Shown: in pieces, positions 31,831-44,009 of the stretch
How the letters are laid out: every line of letters begins with the position of its first letter
How positions within the stretch are numbered: the first letter of the stretch is position 1
From: Styela clava
Lineage: Eukaryota > Chordata > Ascidiacea > Stolidobranchia > Styelidae
Assembly: GCF_964204865.1 (NCBI RefSeq)
Contig: NC_135250.1
Coordinates: 9,176,001 to 9,240,000, forward strand
Length of the DNA: 64,000 bases
Direction of reading: 5' to 3'
The notes under the pieces: model-generated
What the model saw: the letters and a program-made list of their open reading frames with translations, nothing else
Databases searched by the model: none
Told to the model about the DNA's origin: nothing
Program-made: the position numbers and the translations under genes

Positions 31831-33310
31831 GTACGCTCTGTAGTGACTTTCCGCGTTGAGTAATCGCGACATTCAAAAGCCAAGAGTCTGCCAAATAGTT
31901 AACTAGTCAATATCATTTTTTGCATCGGATTTCACAAGTCAAAACTTATGACCAGCAAGACTAAGTATTTAAATTTCATACGAAGCGTAAAAAATCAGTG
32001 AATAAAATATAAATTAATAATTCTCAACCTTCAACTTTTTTGTAGCAACATTTTCATTTTCTCTCATTTGTTTGAGAGCATCTAAAATAGGAAAGTTTGA
32101 TTAAAATGCCAATAAGCATTGATCAAATTGGTTTTACAGAAACCCAATCAATAGCACACATAAATGCGCAATGTTCTATGAATAAAAGGAAACAACATTT
32201 AGGAATGCTGAGGAATCTCGACCAAATCCTGAGCTAAATATACACAAGACCCCTATTAACCAGCGTTGAAGGGTGGTTAAGGTCAGGTTTGAAGTTTACG
32301 TAACTTATCAATAACTATTTGCATAATGGAAACGTAAAATAAGGGCAAATGCATCTTCTTTGGCATAGTCTTTTAATCTCCGCGTCGTATATGGTCTCAT
32401 AGTGTTTACGGTTTAATTACGATTACCAGGTCGATGATGGTTTTTTGTCGACCTCATCGGAATCTTTGTAGTCAATTTGGACCAGCGATACAATACAATT
32501 GTAGATAGCCTGTACCTCCCTTTTTGTATATATGGACTAAATTAAGAAAAAATGGGTTTGGGATTTGTACCATGTATGGTCCTGACGTGCATGGAAATAC
32601 CACATGAAAATCTGTTACTCATGTCGTATACAGGCGACCACTTTTTTGCTCGGCTGCGTGGAACACTTCGATATTAGTATTAATTGAATTTAGTATCGTG
32701 TTATACCTGATTTATTCCTTTATTTTATTTTTCTACAATATAATGTTCACTTAATATAAACACCAAATATTGTGTTAAAATGAAACTATTGTACATATGA
32801 GAATAAATATAAGTTCCATTACCACATATTATACTCAGATTGGCAGACTCATGGGCAATATGCGGCTTAGACAAAAATTAGAATACGAAAAAAAGCAATA
32901 AGATGGAGTTTTTATATGTATTCCGAGGCGAGGGAAGCTGATGAAGCGACATAAGGCAAGCTGCTATCGAATAAAGAGAAATCGATGAGATTCATTCAGA
33001 TAACCAATGTATACAAGCTAATATACGTGTTTATAGGCCTATATATGAAAAGCCTTGAACCGGATACAGAAAGGCTGCGTGAAAATCAATAACCGCCATA
33101 TGAGAGGGGAAAATTACAAGCACAAGTGTACTTGATTGTGTGTGAAATTTATTATGCTATATCAAACTTGAATAATAATTAACCTGATTTGGTAGCCCTA
33201 ATGCGTCAGAGGGTGTTAAATTCTATTATTTAAGAGCGACAGATGATGTTATTGTCCAGACAGTTCTAAGTTAGTCGGCAGGAAAGGACTGAGGCTAGGC
33301 GTTCTTGACA
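31831..33310. other. Intergenic, nothing recognised
   Basis: AT-rich DNA upstream of the PEBP gene. No exon, RNA gene or clear repeat was recognised. The last ~100 bp should hold the PEBP promoter and 5' UTR, but I cannot point to a core element. Confidence 0.4.
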
Positions 33311-35682
33311 ATGACTCGAAAATATTTATATCAAGTTCTGTCTGTGATATGTATATTGCGGTATGGAAGGTAAGTTTCATTCAAATTATTTATAAGCGGA
33401 GTTGATATACATATATATATATATACATACAGTAAATAATATGCGTATAAACCTTGTTTACAGCCAATCAAATAACAGTCAACTCAGTGTGCATATATAC
33501 AGCCACTCAAGCCACATTCATAGCCAACTAATTTCCTATGCATGTAGACTGTTGAGCGTTCGTTACCACTACAAACCTTATATTTTGTTACTGTGTGGTT
33601 GTGTTCTTTAGTTCAATATAATTCTCCATAATTTATTTATAATATTAATATTACCAATATTCTCGCTATGCATGCATATGCCCGTGTATGCACATTCTTT
33701 GAATGGCTGTATATGCGCGGCGCGGCGCGGCGCGACGGTGTGGCTCAACGGGCTAAGCGTTAGGAATACGCTCGCCACCGCACCTCTTACTACTCTGCGT
33801 GCGTTCGCAGGTTCGAATCCCATGCAGGGATGGTTATGTGCGAGAGGATTGCTGGACTCCTCGCCGTCATTGGGTGGTTCACGTAACCGCTGGTCGGTTA
33901 CGGCTTCCTCCACCACCAAGTCCATGATTCCGAAAACAAACAATACAGTAAAACTAATCCCATACCCGACTTGGAATGGTAACCGGACGAGAGGCCGTGG
34001 TTCGCCATATGGTTAAGCCGTCTTATCGGCTTTCCTCTCCCCCGGGATAAATATGTAAATCCTATCCTATCCTATGTTTATTGACTTGGCTGTATATGTA
34101 CGTTAGTGGCTGTATATGTATATTACGTTACCCGTCATATCGATTTATATTCATTGACTTATTTAATTTTGCGTAATTTCAGATATCAAAAAAATGTGAT
34201 TATTGTAAATCTGCTGCAACAGGAAATTATAGTCTGGCATTTTGTATATGCACAAGAATGCATAGAAATAAAAACATATTTCACTGTTGCAAATAACAGA
34301 ACACAAGAGTCAATTACATATGTTCGTTTATATTTAAAATTTATATTTATTTGGGTTTCGAAATGTAAACAGTCATTTTTATAAGAATTGCAGAAAAAGC
34401 AACCATTTTGTTCACGCATTTGTACTAAATAATTATATTTCTTATATTTTTACAGTTGCTACGGACATGAATGTGAGTATATTAGATAATTTGTTAACTT
34501 AATTTATTAACTGATGGATAGTTCATCTATTTATTGATTGATTTTATTAACAGCTTGGATGTCAGATATGTTTATCAATGATTGTAAGTTGGTAAAATTG
34601 TGTTTGTAGTTCATTGTTCTCCAATCTGAAATTTGAGACAATTATTGGATCATTATCTTTACATTTCCTAAGCAATGGTGTTGTGATAGCGCACTTGAAT
34701 TAATGAATTTCAACACACTGATAATTCACTTTTAAAGTGACTTACCTATACTGTATAAAAATATTAATTCGTCGCGTGATATTTGTATTGATATTAAAAT
34801 ATGAGTAGTAATGTAGTATTTGAATAGTTTTTCATTAGAGGAGTAATTGCTTTACATTTATTCAAACAAAAATCATTAACCATGGTAGCACTGAAAATTG
34901 TAGAAACTTAAATAATAGGAAATGTATAATGCATTACATTGCGTTGATTTAGAGCAACATTAAGTTCTCTCCATTTTTCAATTTAGTTATCGGTGATGAT
35001 TTTTCCCAAGTACTTGCGGAAACTGATACATTCAGCCAAGATTGGATACAGCATGATCTAAAATCTGATTTAAATCTTAATACACCATGCGAGCAGACAG
35101 AAGTGTCTTTTGGAAGCATAGATGTCAAAAAAGGGGGAACGAAATTGACACCAACACAAGTAAAGTTTGCACCTACAGTCAAATGGACTGCGGAGAAAGA
35201 TCAATTTTATACCCTGTTAATGATGGACCTAGATGCTCCTAGTCGGAAAAATCCAACATTTCGCGAATGGTTTCACTGGGGCGTCATCAATATCCCAGAG
35301 AATAACGTAAACGAAGGAGAAGTAATCACCACATACATGGGATCTACGCCTCCCAAAGGAACAGGTATTATCCATAGATATGATTCTCCATAGTGAGATT
35401 AAATAAACTTCTTTTGCATAAATACTGCAGTATTTTTGGAAAAATTTTGAACATAGAACAGCTAAAAATCATATTTTAATTATATATATTGTGTCACTTT
35501 TAGGCCCACACCGTTACGTCATATTAGTTTTCCAACAATCGGACAAAATAAAGTTTATGGACGAGAAAATAGGCCCAAATGGCGGATTCAGAGGTGGCCA
35601 AAGTGCAAAGAAGATAGCCGAAAAATACGGCCTCGGATCACCAGTAGCTGGCACATGGTTTGAAGCTGAATGGGAAGGATAG
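33311..35682 (+). CDS. Secreted phosphatidylethanolamine-binding protein (PEBP), 5 exons, 220 aa
   Basis: Exons 33311-33369, 34456-34472 (17 nt), 34554-34583 (30 nt), 34987-35364 and 35504-35682, with GT-AG introns and compatible phases. Joining the first exon directly to the third meets a stop, so the 17-nt exon is needed. Residues 1-19 look like a signal peptide, so this is a secreted PEBP rather than the cytosolic RKIP form. The PEBP core keeps the phosphate-pocket motif D-L-D-A-P-S-R (116-122), W-H-W-G-V-I-N-I (H132) and G-T-G-P-H-R-Y (160-166). PEBPs bind phospholipid or phosphate headgroups; secreted invertebrate members have been linked to immune and haemolymph functions. A tRNA-type SINE (33731-34075) sits in intron 1. 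AATAAA lies at 35921-35926. The first three small exons rest on splice-site logic only. Confidence 0.82.
33731..34075 (+). mobile_element. tRNA-derived SINE, copy 1 (full length)
   Basis: RNA polymerase III boxes are present: A box TGGCTCAACGGG (33741-33752) and B box GGTTCGAATCC (33810-33820), 57 bp apart. They are followed by a ~240-bp body and a simple tail of ATCCT units (34057-34075). It lies in PEBP intron 1. The upstream cgcggcgcgg tract is a local GC repeat. It is the most complete copy and defines the family. Confidence 0.88.
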
Positions 35683-35920
35683 AATCTACTACAGTTGCAC
35701 TTGTATAGTTAGTTCGAAAAGAGGCTGAGAAAGTTTTAATTGGTTCTGGTCTTCGTAGCTATAAAATTTTTGTAGTACTTAAACAACACATGGTGTATTA
35801 TTATTGATTCTATCGCGCAGATAGCAAAACATATTACAAAGCTTCCACCATTGTTGAAAATTGCCGAAAATTTACATAGCCTACTTTTTCAAATAGTTTA
35901 AAGATATTTTTGGTGTGTAT

Positions 35921-35926
35921 AATAAA
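35921..35926 (+). promoter_or_regulatory. Polyadenylation signal of the PEBP gene
   Basis: AATAAA about 240 nt beyond the PEBP stop codon. Confidence 0.45.
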
Positions 35927-35939
35927 TATATCTAACACG

Positions 35940-36065
35940 ATTTTGCATGGGTGCAAATGTTCGTGATTAGAAATGTATCTGGGTGCAAACGTGCGTAATT
36001 TGTATGGGGGTGCTAAAATCTAAGGTGCAAATGTATGGGTACAATTGCCCATGGGTGCGGAATTG
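35940..36065. repeat. Degenerate copy of the 'gggtgcaaat' MITE family
   Basis: Repeated phrases tgggtgcaaatg, tgggtgcaaacgtg and acaattgcccatgggtgc resemble the elements at 43645-43835 and 44010-44255. The ends are not clear. Confidence 0.45.
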
Positions 36066-38493
36066 TGCGGCAGTAAAGAAAGGCACAAAACATTTTATTC
36101 TTTTATTTGTTTTATTCTCAACTCTCCAATGAAGGCCGGGAACACGTCACAAATCGGTCGATACAAAGAAGCATTGCTACGACTCGTTGCTTGTTGTGAT
36201 AAATCATAATCAGGAAATAGAGAAAATTACCTATTCATTGAATTTACACATAATTAATAAAAAGTATTGATTGAGGCGATAAATCTTAGTTACATTCCCC
36301 ATTCGCTGAATTTGTTTTCAATTCCCAACATTGTGTAACCATAAATACCTTTGCATGCAGTCGATACGATATATATACTGGAGATACGGTGGATATCAAT
36401 AGTAGCTTACAACTTTTATATAAAAACACAATAGCTTTCAATAGTTATATCCATAGATCACAAAGTTTGGTTCTGCCAACTCAATATCTTAGATTTGATT
36501 TTTTGAACAGCTTTTCAAATGAAAATGTTCGTGGTATTTTACTCAATGACAAAGTAAGATTGATCATAACAGTTTCATTGTTTTTTGAACACGCTTTTCA
36601 CAAATATATTTCGCATTTGTATCGCACCGGATATCGTTTATGTTTCGGTTTTTTGAAAGTAAGAAGAGCGATTTGTCCTCTATTGATCTAGGTAGGTGCT
36701 TTGGTCGTTTGCGCGAACCGTAAATAGTTTACTTTGTTATCGTGTTTAGCTTATAAATGAGGCCAGATAGCAATTATTCGAATTAAAAATATATATATTA
36801 ATACAAACATACATGACAAAAAGTTCACACGTGGTAAGGTCAGAAAAGAGCAATTGTAACTATTTTAAGTCCAATGCTTTCGTTTCCTGGTTGGTGTTTT
36901 GAAATTAAGAAAAAGCAATTCGTCTTCTACTGATAACCCTTCAGGTCGTTTGCGCGAATCCACAAAGTAATTCAGTCTTGTTATCACCAGAGCTAGCAAA
37001 CATTGAAAGGTCGACGCGTGAAAAACTTTCACCTAAATGTCTGATGCATTTTTTTTTCAAATTTAATGTATTTGTTAAGAGGCTTCTTTCTACTTTTCGA
37101 TCGTGGTCTTCTGGCATATGAATTTTCATTTTCTGAAAATTGTTTCGAATTAGTCATTCATTTTATATGCTGTTGCACCTCAATGAGTTCTGTTTTTTTT
37201 TGTCAAATATTCCCAGAGATTAAATAGGATATGTTTGACAAAGCGTTACAAATAATAAAAACGAACATAATATCGTAACACGTCATAAGCAGAAAATCAT
37301 ATTAACATAATACACCAACTATGTACGTCGTACGGATAGAAACTTACATCTAAATATTTGAATCTGTGTTTTAATACCCCGAGAAAATGAATTTATTTGT
37401 TATTGATGTTAATAAAAACATGTTTCTGAAAACTTGGTTTCTACGAAATTCATTATTAGAAAATTGGGAAAAATTAACTTTGTTCTCATAAATTTACATC
37501 AAATTAGGGTAAATCGTTTATTTGTTGTTGCTATATATTTTCCCATTATTCTGTTATTGTAAGGTTTTTTATATTCTTCTTCAAATTTTCTGTTGATTTC
37601 ATATAAAAATGTTATTATGATGTCGAGTGTTGAGTCGAGCATCTACCGGAGACTGATTTTATTTTTATGTTTATTGCCGTTTAGTTTATTATTTATTTTA
37701 TAAACCTCTTGCTGCTAACAGCGTTTGTAAATTTTTTAGAGTAATCTTTCTTGAAATATACGCACATACATTGCAAGAAAGAAAATCATGCATTTTTGCG
37801 TTTATTGTTTCTATAATAAAATTTTAATTTTTTACATTTCGTAGGACGTACAACGCGCTGACTGTTGAGTCGTGTAAACTGTAAATGACACCCGAGTTAG
37901 ATAGTTTGTTTGTTGTGTGACGAAGAGTCTTCATACCGGTACATATTTCTTCATCATAATTATCAAGTTAACGTCTTAATTGATATTACGCATACCGGCG
38001 TATCGTTACTTTTGATCCGGTTAACCGACAGAATTTCAGTTCCGGATTATCCAACAACCACGATGAAGCGCCAGAAAATGCCTACAGTGATAGAAATATA
38101 GACCTTGTCTGTTAATGTACCAATATTTAAACTTATTTAGCTATGGTGGGCTGGTGTGATTGGTGCTGTAGTGAGATAGTATATCTGTATATGATATACG
38201 AATACCAATGACTTGGATGAATATTACAAGTTGGAACCAGAATGCAAAATTTTTCACAGCTGCTGGGCTATCTGGCTATGGTCCGACTCCGAGGGAAGTT
38301 ATCTATAAAACTGATATTTACTACAGTATTATCATATTTCTAATTTCAGAAATTACAGTTAGGCTAGACTACTTATATACTATATAAAAATCTTTGAACT
38401 GTTTATTTATTGACATACGGTAGCAAAGTGCTGCCTGGTCAGTAAGATAAACTTATTACAGTATTAATACAGAATCTCATTTTGATAGGAATC
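36066..38493. other. Intergenic between PEBP and LSM2
   Basis: No recognised gene. About 36645-36740 and 36890-36990 are diverged copies of one another (shared tcgtttgcgcgaa, and gtaaatagtttactttgttatc against caaagtaattcagtcttgttatc), a local duplication. A 100-codon frame at 36389-36691 has no recognisable domain. The segment just before LSM2 ends in attttgatag, which could be a splice or trans-splice acceptor. Confidence 0.4.
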
Positions 38494-38781
38494 ATGTTAT
38501 TCTACTCATTTTTTAAATCACTTGTGGGAAAAGACGTTGTTGTGGAACTGAAGAATGATTTAAGTATATGTGGAACTTTACATTCAGTGGATCAATATCT
38601 GAATATCAAATTAACAGACATAAGTGTAACAGATCCAGAAAAATATCCACATATGTTATCTGTGAAAAATTGTTTTATAAGAGGGTCAGTTGTTCGATAT
38701 GTGCAACTTCCAGCTGATGAGGTCGACACAACACTACTTCAAGACGCAGCAAGAAAAGAAGCTGCGCAAAGCAAACAATGA
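38494..38781 (+). CDS. LSM2: U6 snRNA-associated Sm-like protein LSm2
   Basis: 95 aa in one exon. From M-L-F-Y-S-F-F-K-S-L the protein follows the animal LSm2 sequence almost residue for residue. It has the Sm1 motif (V-V-V-E-L-K-N-D...G-T-L, then D-Q-Y-L-N-I-K-L) and the Sm2 motif ending F-I-R-G-S-V-V-R-Y-V, then a short Lys/Gln tail. LSm2 is one subunit of the LSm1-7 ring (cytoplasmic decapping and mRNA decay) and the LSm2-8 ring (nuclear U6 snRNA). I chose the ATG at 38494 because it gives the conserved N-terminus; an in-frame ATG four codons earlier would add unconserved residues. The gene has no intron, where vertebrate orthologues have several, so it may be a functional retrocopy or reflect intron loss. 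AATAAA lies at 39086-39091. Confidence 0.96.
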   Translation: MLFYSFFKSLVGKDVVVELKNDLSICGTLHSVDQYLNIKLTDISVTDPEKYPHMLSVKNCFIRGSVVRYVQLPADEVDTTLLQDAARKEAAQSKQ

Positions 38782-39934
38782 GAGACATTTATGGTGCAAT
38801 TTAGTGTGAATGAAATTTAAACTAGCGCATTTCACATGATAGAATATTGCATACATTGAGAATGTCTCGAGTATTGACAAAATATCTCATTATCAATACT
38901 GAGTCAAATTATGGACAGTACTTACACTCATGAACTATCTGTTCCAAAGTTATTAATATATTGAAAATCGATGCTCTATGTTGCAGTATCACTATTTGAA
39001 AATTATGCTATCTAAAATTTGTCTTATTTCTCACCACTGAGACGAGACAAAAAAATGACCAAACTTGAATTTTAGTTATGTGAACAATAAATATTCTGCT
39101 ATTTACATTACCTAAAGCATATGCCAGTGTGGCATAAAATAGGGATGGCGATGTGGTTTTATTTATTGTCTTTCTTGTTTCACTAAACCCGGAAAAATTG
39201 GTCAGGAATTTTTTGAAGAATATTTCCTGAACTCCAAATTTAGTAGCAGTTTTGAAGTGTATTTATCTCTGAGAAAATAAAATCATGAATTTGCATCACA
39301 ATTCTGTCATAGTATCCTACAATGTTCACATAAATTGACATCTCAGTGTTTGATTCATACCAAGTTCAGAAAGCAGTGAATATCTTGCAACAAATATGTC
39401 TGGCGTTAAGAGCCTCATTATTTTAATTCACCATTGTAATTGGTAAAAGGTGAATAAGAGCATAGTCAAAATCTAAATGTATGTTTTGTATCTCAAAATA
39501 CAGTTATCAAAATCTATTTTATCGGTTGAAATTTCAGGGAGAATTCATTAACATATTCAATCGAAAATTTATGACATGATTAGAAGGTAATTTTTGATAG
39601 TCAATACAAAGCTGATTGCTCTATCTTCTTGATATACATTACTGTGACCCAAAAATTCATTGCAGTTTTTCATTATCTCTTTCCACCAATAAGAATCATG
39701 TTTTTACCATTTATGCTGCTTTTATCTGGCATGTTTTGCATCAACCTACACTGACAAATTGATGAATTTTTTTGGTTTTGTATGTTAGTGATTGTTGCCA
39801 TTTCATCCACATGAACCATATTTCAATCATAACAATTTCGTGCCAATTTTCGTACCTAATACTGCTTTGAACTATTTAGGTCTTGTGATTTCATATTTTA
39901 GTATGCTGAATCTGATTGATAAATTTGAATAGCC
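38782..39934. other. LSM2 3' UTR and UFSP1 upstream region
   Basis: No reading frame recognised. AATAAA at 39086-39091 probably ends the LSM2 transcript. Just before the UFSP1 start the text catattttagtatgctg offers an acceptor-like site about 36 nt upstream of the ATG. Confidence 0.45.
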
Positions 39935-40666
39935 ATGAGCATGTCACCGGTCAAATCAACAAAATTCCCTGATGAATTACCCCATGATATCCACCGTGAT
40001 TTATTGAATGAGTCTTTGGAGAATTGTAAAGTTGAAGCGGTCAAAGGCACATATGCGTATTATCATTATTTATGTGATGGAGTAGACGACAGAGGATGGG
40101 GTTGTGGTTACAGAACTCTACAGACTATGTGCAGTTGGATACATTATCATAAACAGAAAAACAGGACAAAAAGTAAAAATGAAACCACAAACAATGACAA
40201 AATTTATGATAAAATTACAGGACATGTACCATCTATATCAGAGGTTCAGCATGCATTGGTTTCAATGGGTGATAAGGAGCATTCATTTATGGGGTCAAAA
40301 GAGTGGATTGGTTCTTTCGAAATATCAATATGCATAGATTATGTGTATGACGTACCCTGTAGAATTGTGCATGTTCCCCAAGGGCAACTTGTGAATCACA
40401 TACAAAGTATAAACGAACATTTTCAAAAGTATGGCAGTCCTATTATGATGGGTGGAGATAATGATAATTCGTCGAAGGGTATTTTTGGTATCGCTAGATG
40501 CAATCAAGAAAATTGTATTTATTTAATAATTATAGATCCACATTGTACCTTTATTGATTCTGACCCAAATTTCTTAGTTAAAAATAAGTGGGTTGATTGG
40601 AGGCGAATTGATGATTTTGATAACTATTCTTTTTATAATCTTTGTTTCCCATTGTTGTCTTCGTAA
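39935..40666 (+). CDS. UFSP1: UFM1-specific cysteine protease, UFSP1 type
   Basis: 243 aa, one exon. The peptidase C78 signature is clear: D-R-G-W-G-C-G-Y-R-T-L-Q with the nucleophile C57, and I-I-D-P-H-C-T-F with D201 and H203. The S-K-E-W-I-G-S segment (121-127) and the M-M-G-G-D loop (171-175), both typical of UfSPs, are also present. UfSPs mature pro-UFM1 and remove UFM1 from substrates such as ribosomal protein uL24 at the ER. The protein has the catalytic domain only and lacks the long N-terminal half of UFSP2, so UFSP1 is the better name. It lies 1.15 kb downstream of LSM2 on the same strand, too far for a typical operon pair. A stop just before the start supports this ATG. Confidence 0.93.
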   Translation: MSMSPVKSTKFPDELPHDIHRDLLNESLENCKVEAVKGTYAYYHYLCDGVDDRGWGCGYRTLQTMCSWIHYHKQKNRTKSKNETTNNDKIYDKITGHVPSISEVQHALVSMGDKEHSFMGSKEWIGSFEISICIDYVYDVPCRIVHVPQGQLVNHIQSINEHFQKYGSPIMMGGDNDNSSKGIFGIARCNQENCIYLIIIDPHCTFIDSDPNFLVKNKWVDWRRIDDFDNYSFYNLCFPLLSS

Positions 40667-40820
40667 TTTTCTGACGCAGTAAATTGGATTTAAATGAATT
40701 ACTTTGTCATGATTGATTACTTGTTGGCGTTGTTGCATTACTGAATATGATTGTTTTATTAGAAGGGGTGCTTGACACAATAGTTTATAGTATTTACTGG
40801 AATTTCTCATCTGACCAACT

Positions 40821-40965
40821 CAGTGGTTCTTAAACTTTTCGAGCCGCGCCCCCCTTTGAAAAATTTTACAAACTTCTCGCCCCCCCTCTCTTTTTGCTTT
40901 GAAAAAATGCTTTAAAACGCTTTGGAGTACGATTTCGCCATTCACTGTCGTATGTGTAAAGCCGA
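40821..40965 (+). mobile_element. hAT-like element, left end fragment
   Basis: Begins cagtggttcttaaacttttc followed by gccgcgcccccc, the common left end of hAT-type elements in many animals. It is cut off by the SINE copy that starts at 40966. Confidence 0.6.
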
Positions 40966-41243
40966 ATAGGATAGGATAGGATTTACATATTTATCCCGGG
41001 GGAGAGGAAAGCCGATAAGACAGCTTATCCATATGGCGAACCACGGCCTCTCGTCCGGTTACCATTCCAAGTCGGGTATGGGATTAGTTTTTACTGTATT
41101 GTTTGTTTTCGGAAGTATGGACTTGGTGGTCGCACATAACCATCCCTGCATGGGATTCGAACCTGCGAACCCACGCAGAGTGATTAGAGGTGCGGTGGCG
41201 AGCGTATTCCTAACGCTTAGCCCGTTGAGCCACACCGCCGCGT
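40966..41243 (-). mobile_element. tRNA-derived SINE, copy 2 (internal deletion)
   Basis: Reverse-strand copy of the SINE at 33731-34075. The tail is at the left (aataggataggatagg). The B box appears as ggattcgaacc and the A-box region as cccgttgagcca near 41219-41232. The stretch between ggacttggtgg and tcgcacataacc is missing, so about 70 bp of the body is deleted. Upstream it joins a hAT fragment at 40821-40965. Confidence 0.85.
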
Positions 41244-43640
41244 GGTTGGTCATCATACATTCTCGATTTTCCGCTCAGTTTGCAATACTTGGCAAAGTCA
41301 AACTATTATTAAGTAAAACTAAACAAGCAATAAACCTATGCTTTAATGTATTTTCTGCTTAAACGTTTTATAGGGCAACAAAGATTCGACCCTATCTGCC
41401 TGTCCACACTCCCGTGTTATTGAACACACGTTAACAGAGTGTAACTCCCGATCTTGACTCCTTCAGAGGTCAATAAAGCACACAATGTATTGAATGCCAA
41501 ATGTTCGTATATTGTAAAGTTGCACAATCGAATTGATCCAAATAACGAATTACACTTGAAACCTTAAAGCAAGTATATGTGATGAAACCAAATTTCTAAC
41601 TAACAAAGAACGGCAAAGACAAGCTACACTGAGTGAGAAAAATATATCATAAAGAAAATGAATTGGGACAACAACCTTGTTTCAGGCAAACAACATGCAC
41701 TACTAACAATAAGTGGTGAAAATATTAAAATACCCAGTAACTATCCTTATGTACTTGCTACAGTTTACATAAGACACGTAAAATTGCAATCAATTGTTGT
41801 CGCTAAGGCGTTTGCAATTTGTTTACATCTCCATTGTTTACGTCCGCGTGGCGTGTTATTTAAGCCCTAAATATCTTGATTTCGGTGTTTATTCTTCCTA
41901 AATCCGAAATTTCCCTCGACATATTCTTGTGCCGCGAAGACGATTATAATTACTTATTTTTGTTCTCGAATGGAACCATGACACCTCTGAGGAAAACGAG
42001 TTAGGTTTTATTATAATCATCAGCGACGAGATGCTAAAGATAGAATAAAGAAGTGAATATGTAACTAAAAATTCCTTTATTGTAAAAGTGGCATTATAAA
42101 ATACTAAAAATAAAACGGAAAACGCCATAAGTTTTGTTTTGGGGTGGACCGCCACAGATTAAAAACACTTTCTTAGACATTGAAAATCTCATGAATTCCT
42201 TGTGCGTGCGCCACACCAGTAGTGTTCTAAAACTACAGACTTGATATAAATTGTATATCAATCGGGGATTGAATATTTTATTCAACAGAAAAACCATTAC
42301 ATATCCGTTGAAAAAGTCGGCTCTTTCAACGACTGGCGTAATCTCGAGGACTGACTCAGAAGCCGTACCGCGGGGATTTCGTTTCGATTAATATGTATTT
42401 TTCATCTACTTATATACTTTGCATGTATTTTAATTGCACTAAATTAAATATACTTTCTGGGATATTATACTAGATCTTTCTAATGACTACAACGAATTCG
42501 CATGAGTGCAATATATATAAAAACTAAATATAATCGGGCAATTGATCACACTTTATTATGTCCGCGGATTGGCGTGGTATTTTAGATAGGTAATGAGTTT
42601 ATTTTATCGTGAATCGCCGCAACCGCGAGTTACCTTTAACACAAATGAGAACCATCTTGAATTAGTGTAGTTATTACGAGACAGAAAAATTCATTATAAC
42701 ACGAAAAAGCCGGTATTTTAAACGAACGCGGAGACCGTTTCAGAAGCTGTACATGTAAATTTACGATTCCATCTTGGGACCTCTCGCGCCCTCCCTTTTG
42801 TTTGTAATGACTTCTGTATAGATATCGATTGACATTTCGTGGTGAGGTTATTTTGAATACTGTAGATTATAAGCGACTTAGTACTTATGATGAGGCTCTA
42901 CAAGAATCCTAAAACGTGTTGGGCGGTGACACTTCGCGCTATTAACTTTCTTTTATGTATAACCTGCCTGGTATCTCGATGTTAACAACTTCACAACTTG
43001 AATATGATTGAAATCTATTGCAGTCACGTGAAATACGAAATTGTGTGGTGATAAAACACAAAATGATTCCAGTATTGTAGAAACATAAATGACATACAGT
43101 ATACAGTATTGTAGGATGCAGAGGTCCAACTGTTTAATTGATTACAATAATATTGAGGTCAAATGATCATTGCTGAGACGCAACGATCAACTGTTGAGGT
43201 CGAAATGATCATTGTAGAATACGAATGATTAATTAATGAGGTGTTGAGGGTTGCTAAAGTTTACGACCAACCCAACAGGCAGGTTAACTACATACTTAAT
43301 TCTAGAATATGCAAACAATAGCAACATAAAAATACAAGATATGCAAAATGAATCAAACCCTATTATTAAACTGATGGACAAGTGAACAAATCCGCTCGTT
43401 GCGGCAAATAAATTAGCACTACTTGAACAGCTAACTCTTAACACGAAATAAATGGTAAACAGCCGACTGGCAATTATCCGAAATAATAAACAAACAAAAA
43501 CGAGAGAAAAAAAAGGCCGATAACAGACTTTGTTTACGCCGACATGTCTATTCCTGCCCACGAACAGATGGTGAAATCGCCTTGAAGGGAGTAATTTCCT
43601 GAACGGTCATTCGACAAAGTGCAATGACCGATATATCTCG
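41244..43640. other. Intergenic, nothing recognised
   Basis: AT-rich, with several open frames under 111 codons and no recognisable domain. No RNA gene seen. Short local repeats such as aatgatcattg/gaggtcg motifs occur near 43150-43225. Confidence 0.4.
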
Positions 43641-43644
43641 AGAG

Positions 43645-43835
43645 GTGACCGTACATTTGAACCCATGTGTATATCTACGGGTTCAATCTATATACGGGTG
43701 CTAAAACCCATGGGTTAGGGTCAGCATGGGTTCAACTATCCGAAAAACAAAAAAAATTACATAGGTGCAATAGCATACAGGTGCAATTGTCATGGGTTCA
43801 AATGTACGTGGGTTCAAATGTAATGGAACCCTCGG
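43645..43835. mobile_element. MITE of the 'catttgaaccca' family, copy 1
   Basis: Starts gtacatttgaacccatgtgt and ends with the inverse text gttcaaatgtacgtgggttc. The interior repeats gggtgctaaaacccatgggt and ataggtgcaatagcatacag. It matches 44010-44255 along its length. Non-coding. Confidence 0.75.
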
Positions 43836-44009
43836 TCACATTTGAGTGGATGACGATCATTCTGATACACTCAAATTTTCATTTAGAAAAAAAATGTCTC
43901 GCTTAAGTCATTGAGAGATGAATAAAAGGAGGATTTGCCCACGCTAAAACAAACAATGATTTGGTATTTGTTACATACAAAGTTTCTTTGTTTCATTTCA
44001 TATATATTT

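Noticed and set aside
33731-33830. Candidate true tRNA gene
   Set aside because: A and B boxes are present, but the cloverleaf arms do not pair convincingly and the same text is repeated with a long body and simple tail, so it is a SINE head.
33672-34016. A 114-codon frame and its antisense partner (also at 41033-41362 and 53652-53936)
   Set aside because: They read through the tRNA-derived SINE and recur with each copy; not host genes.
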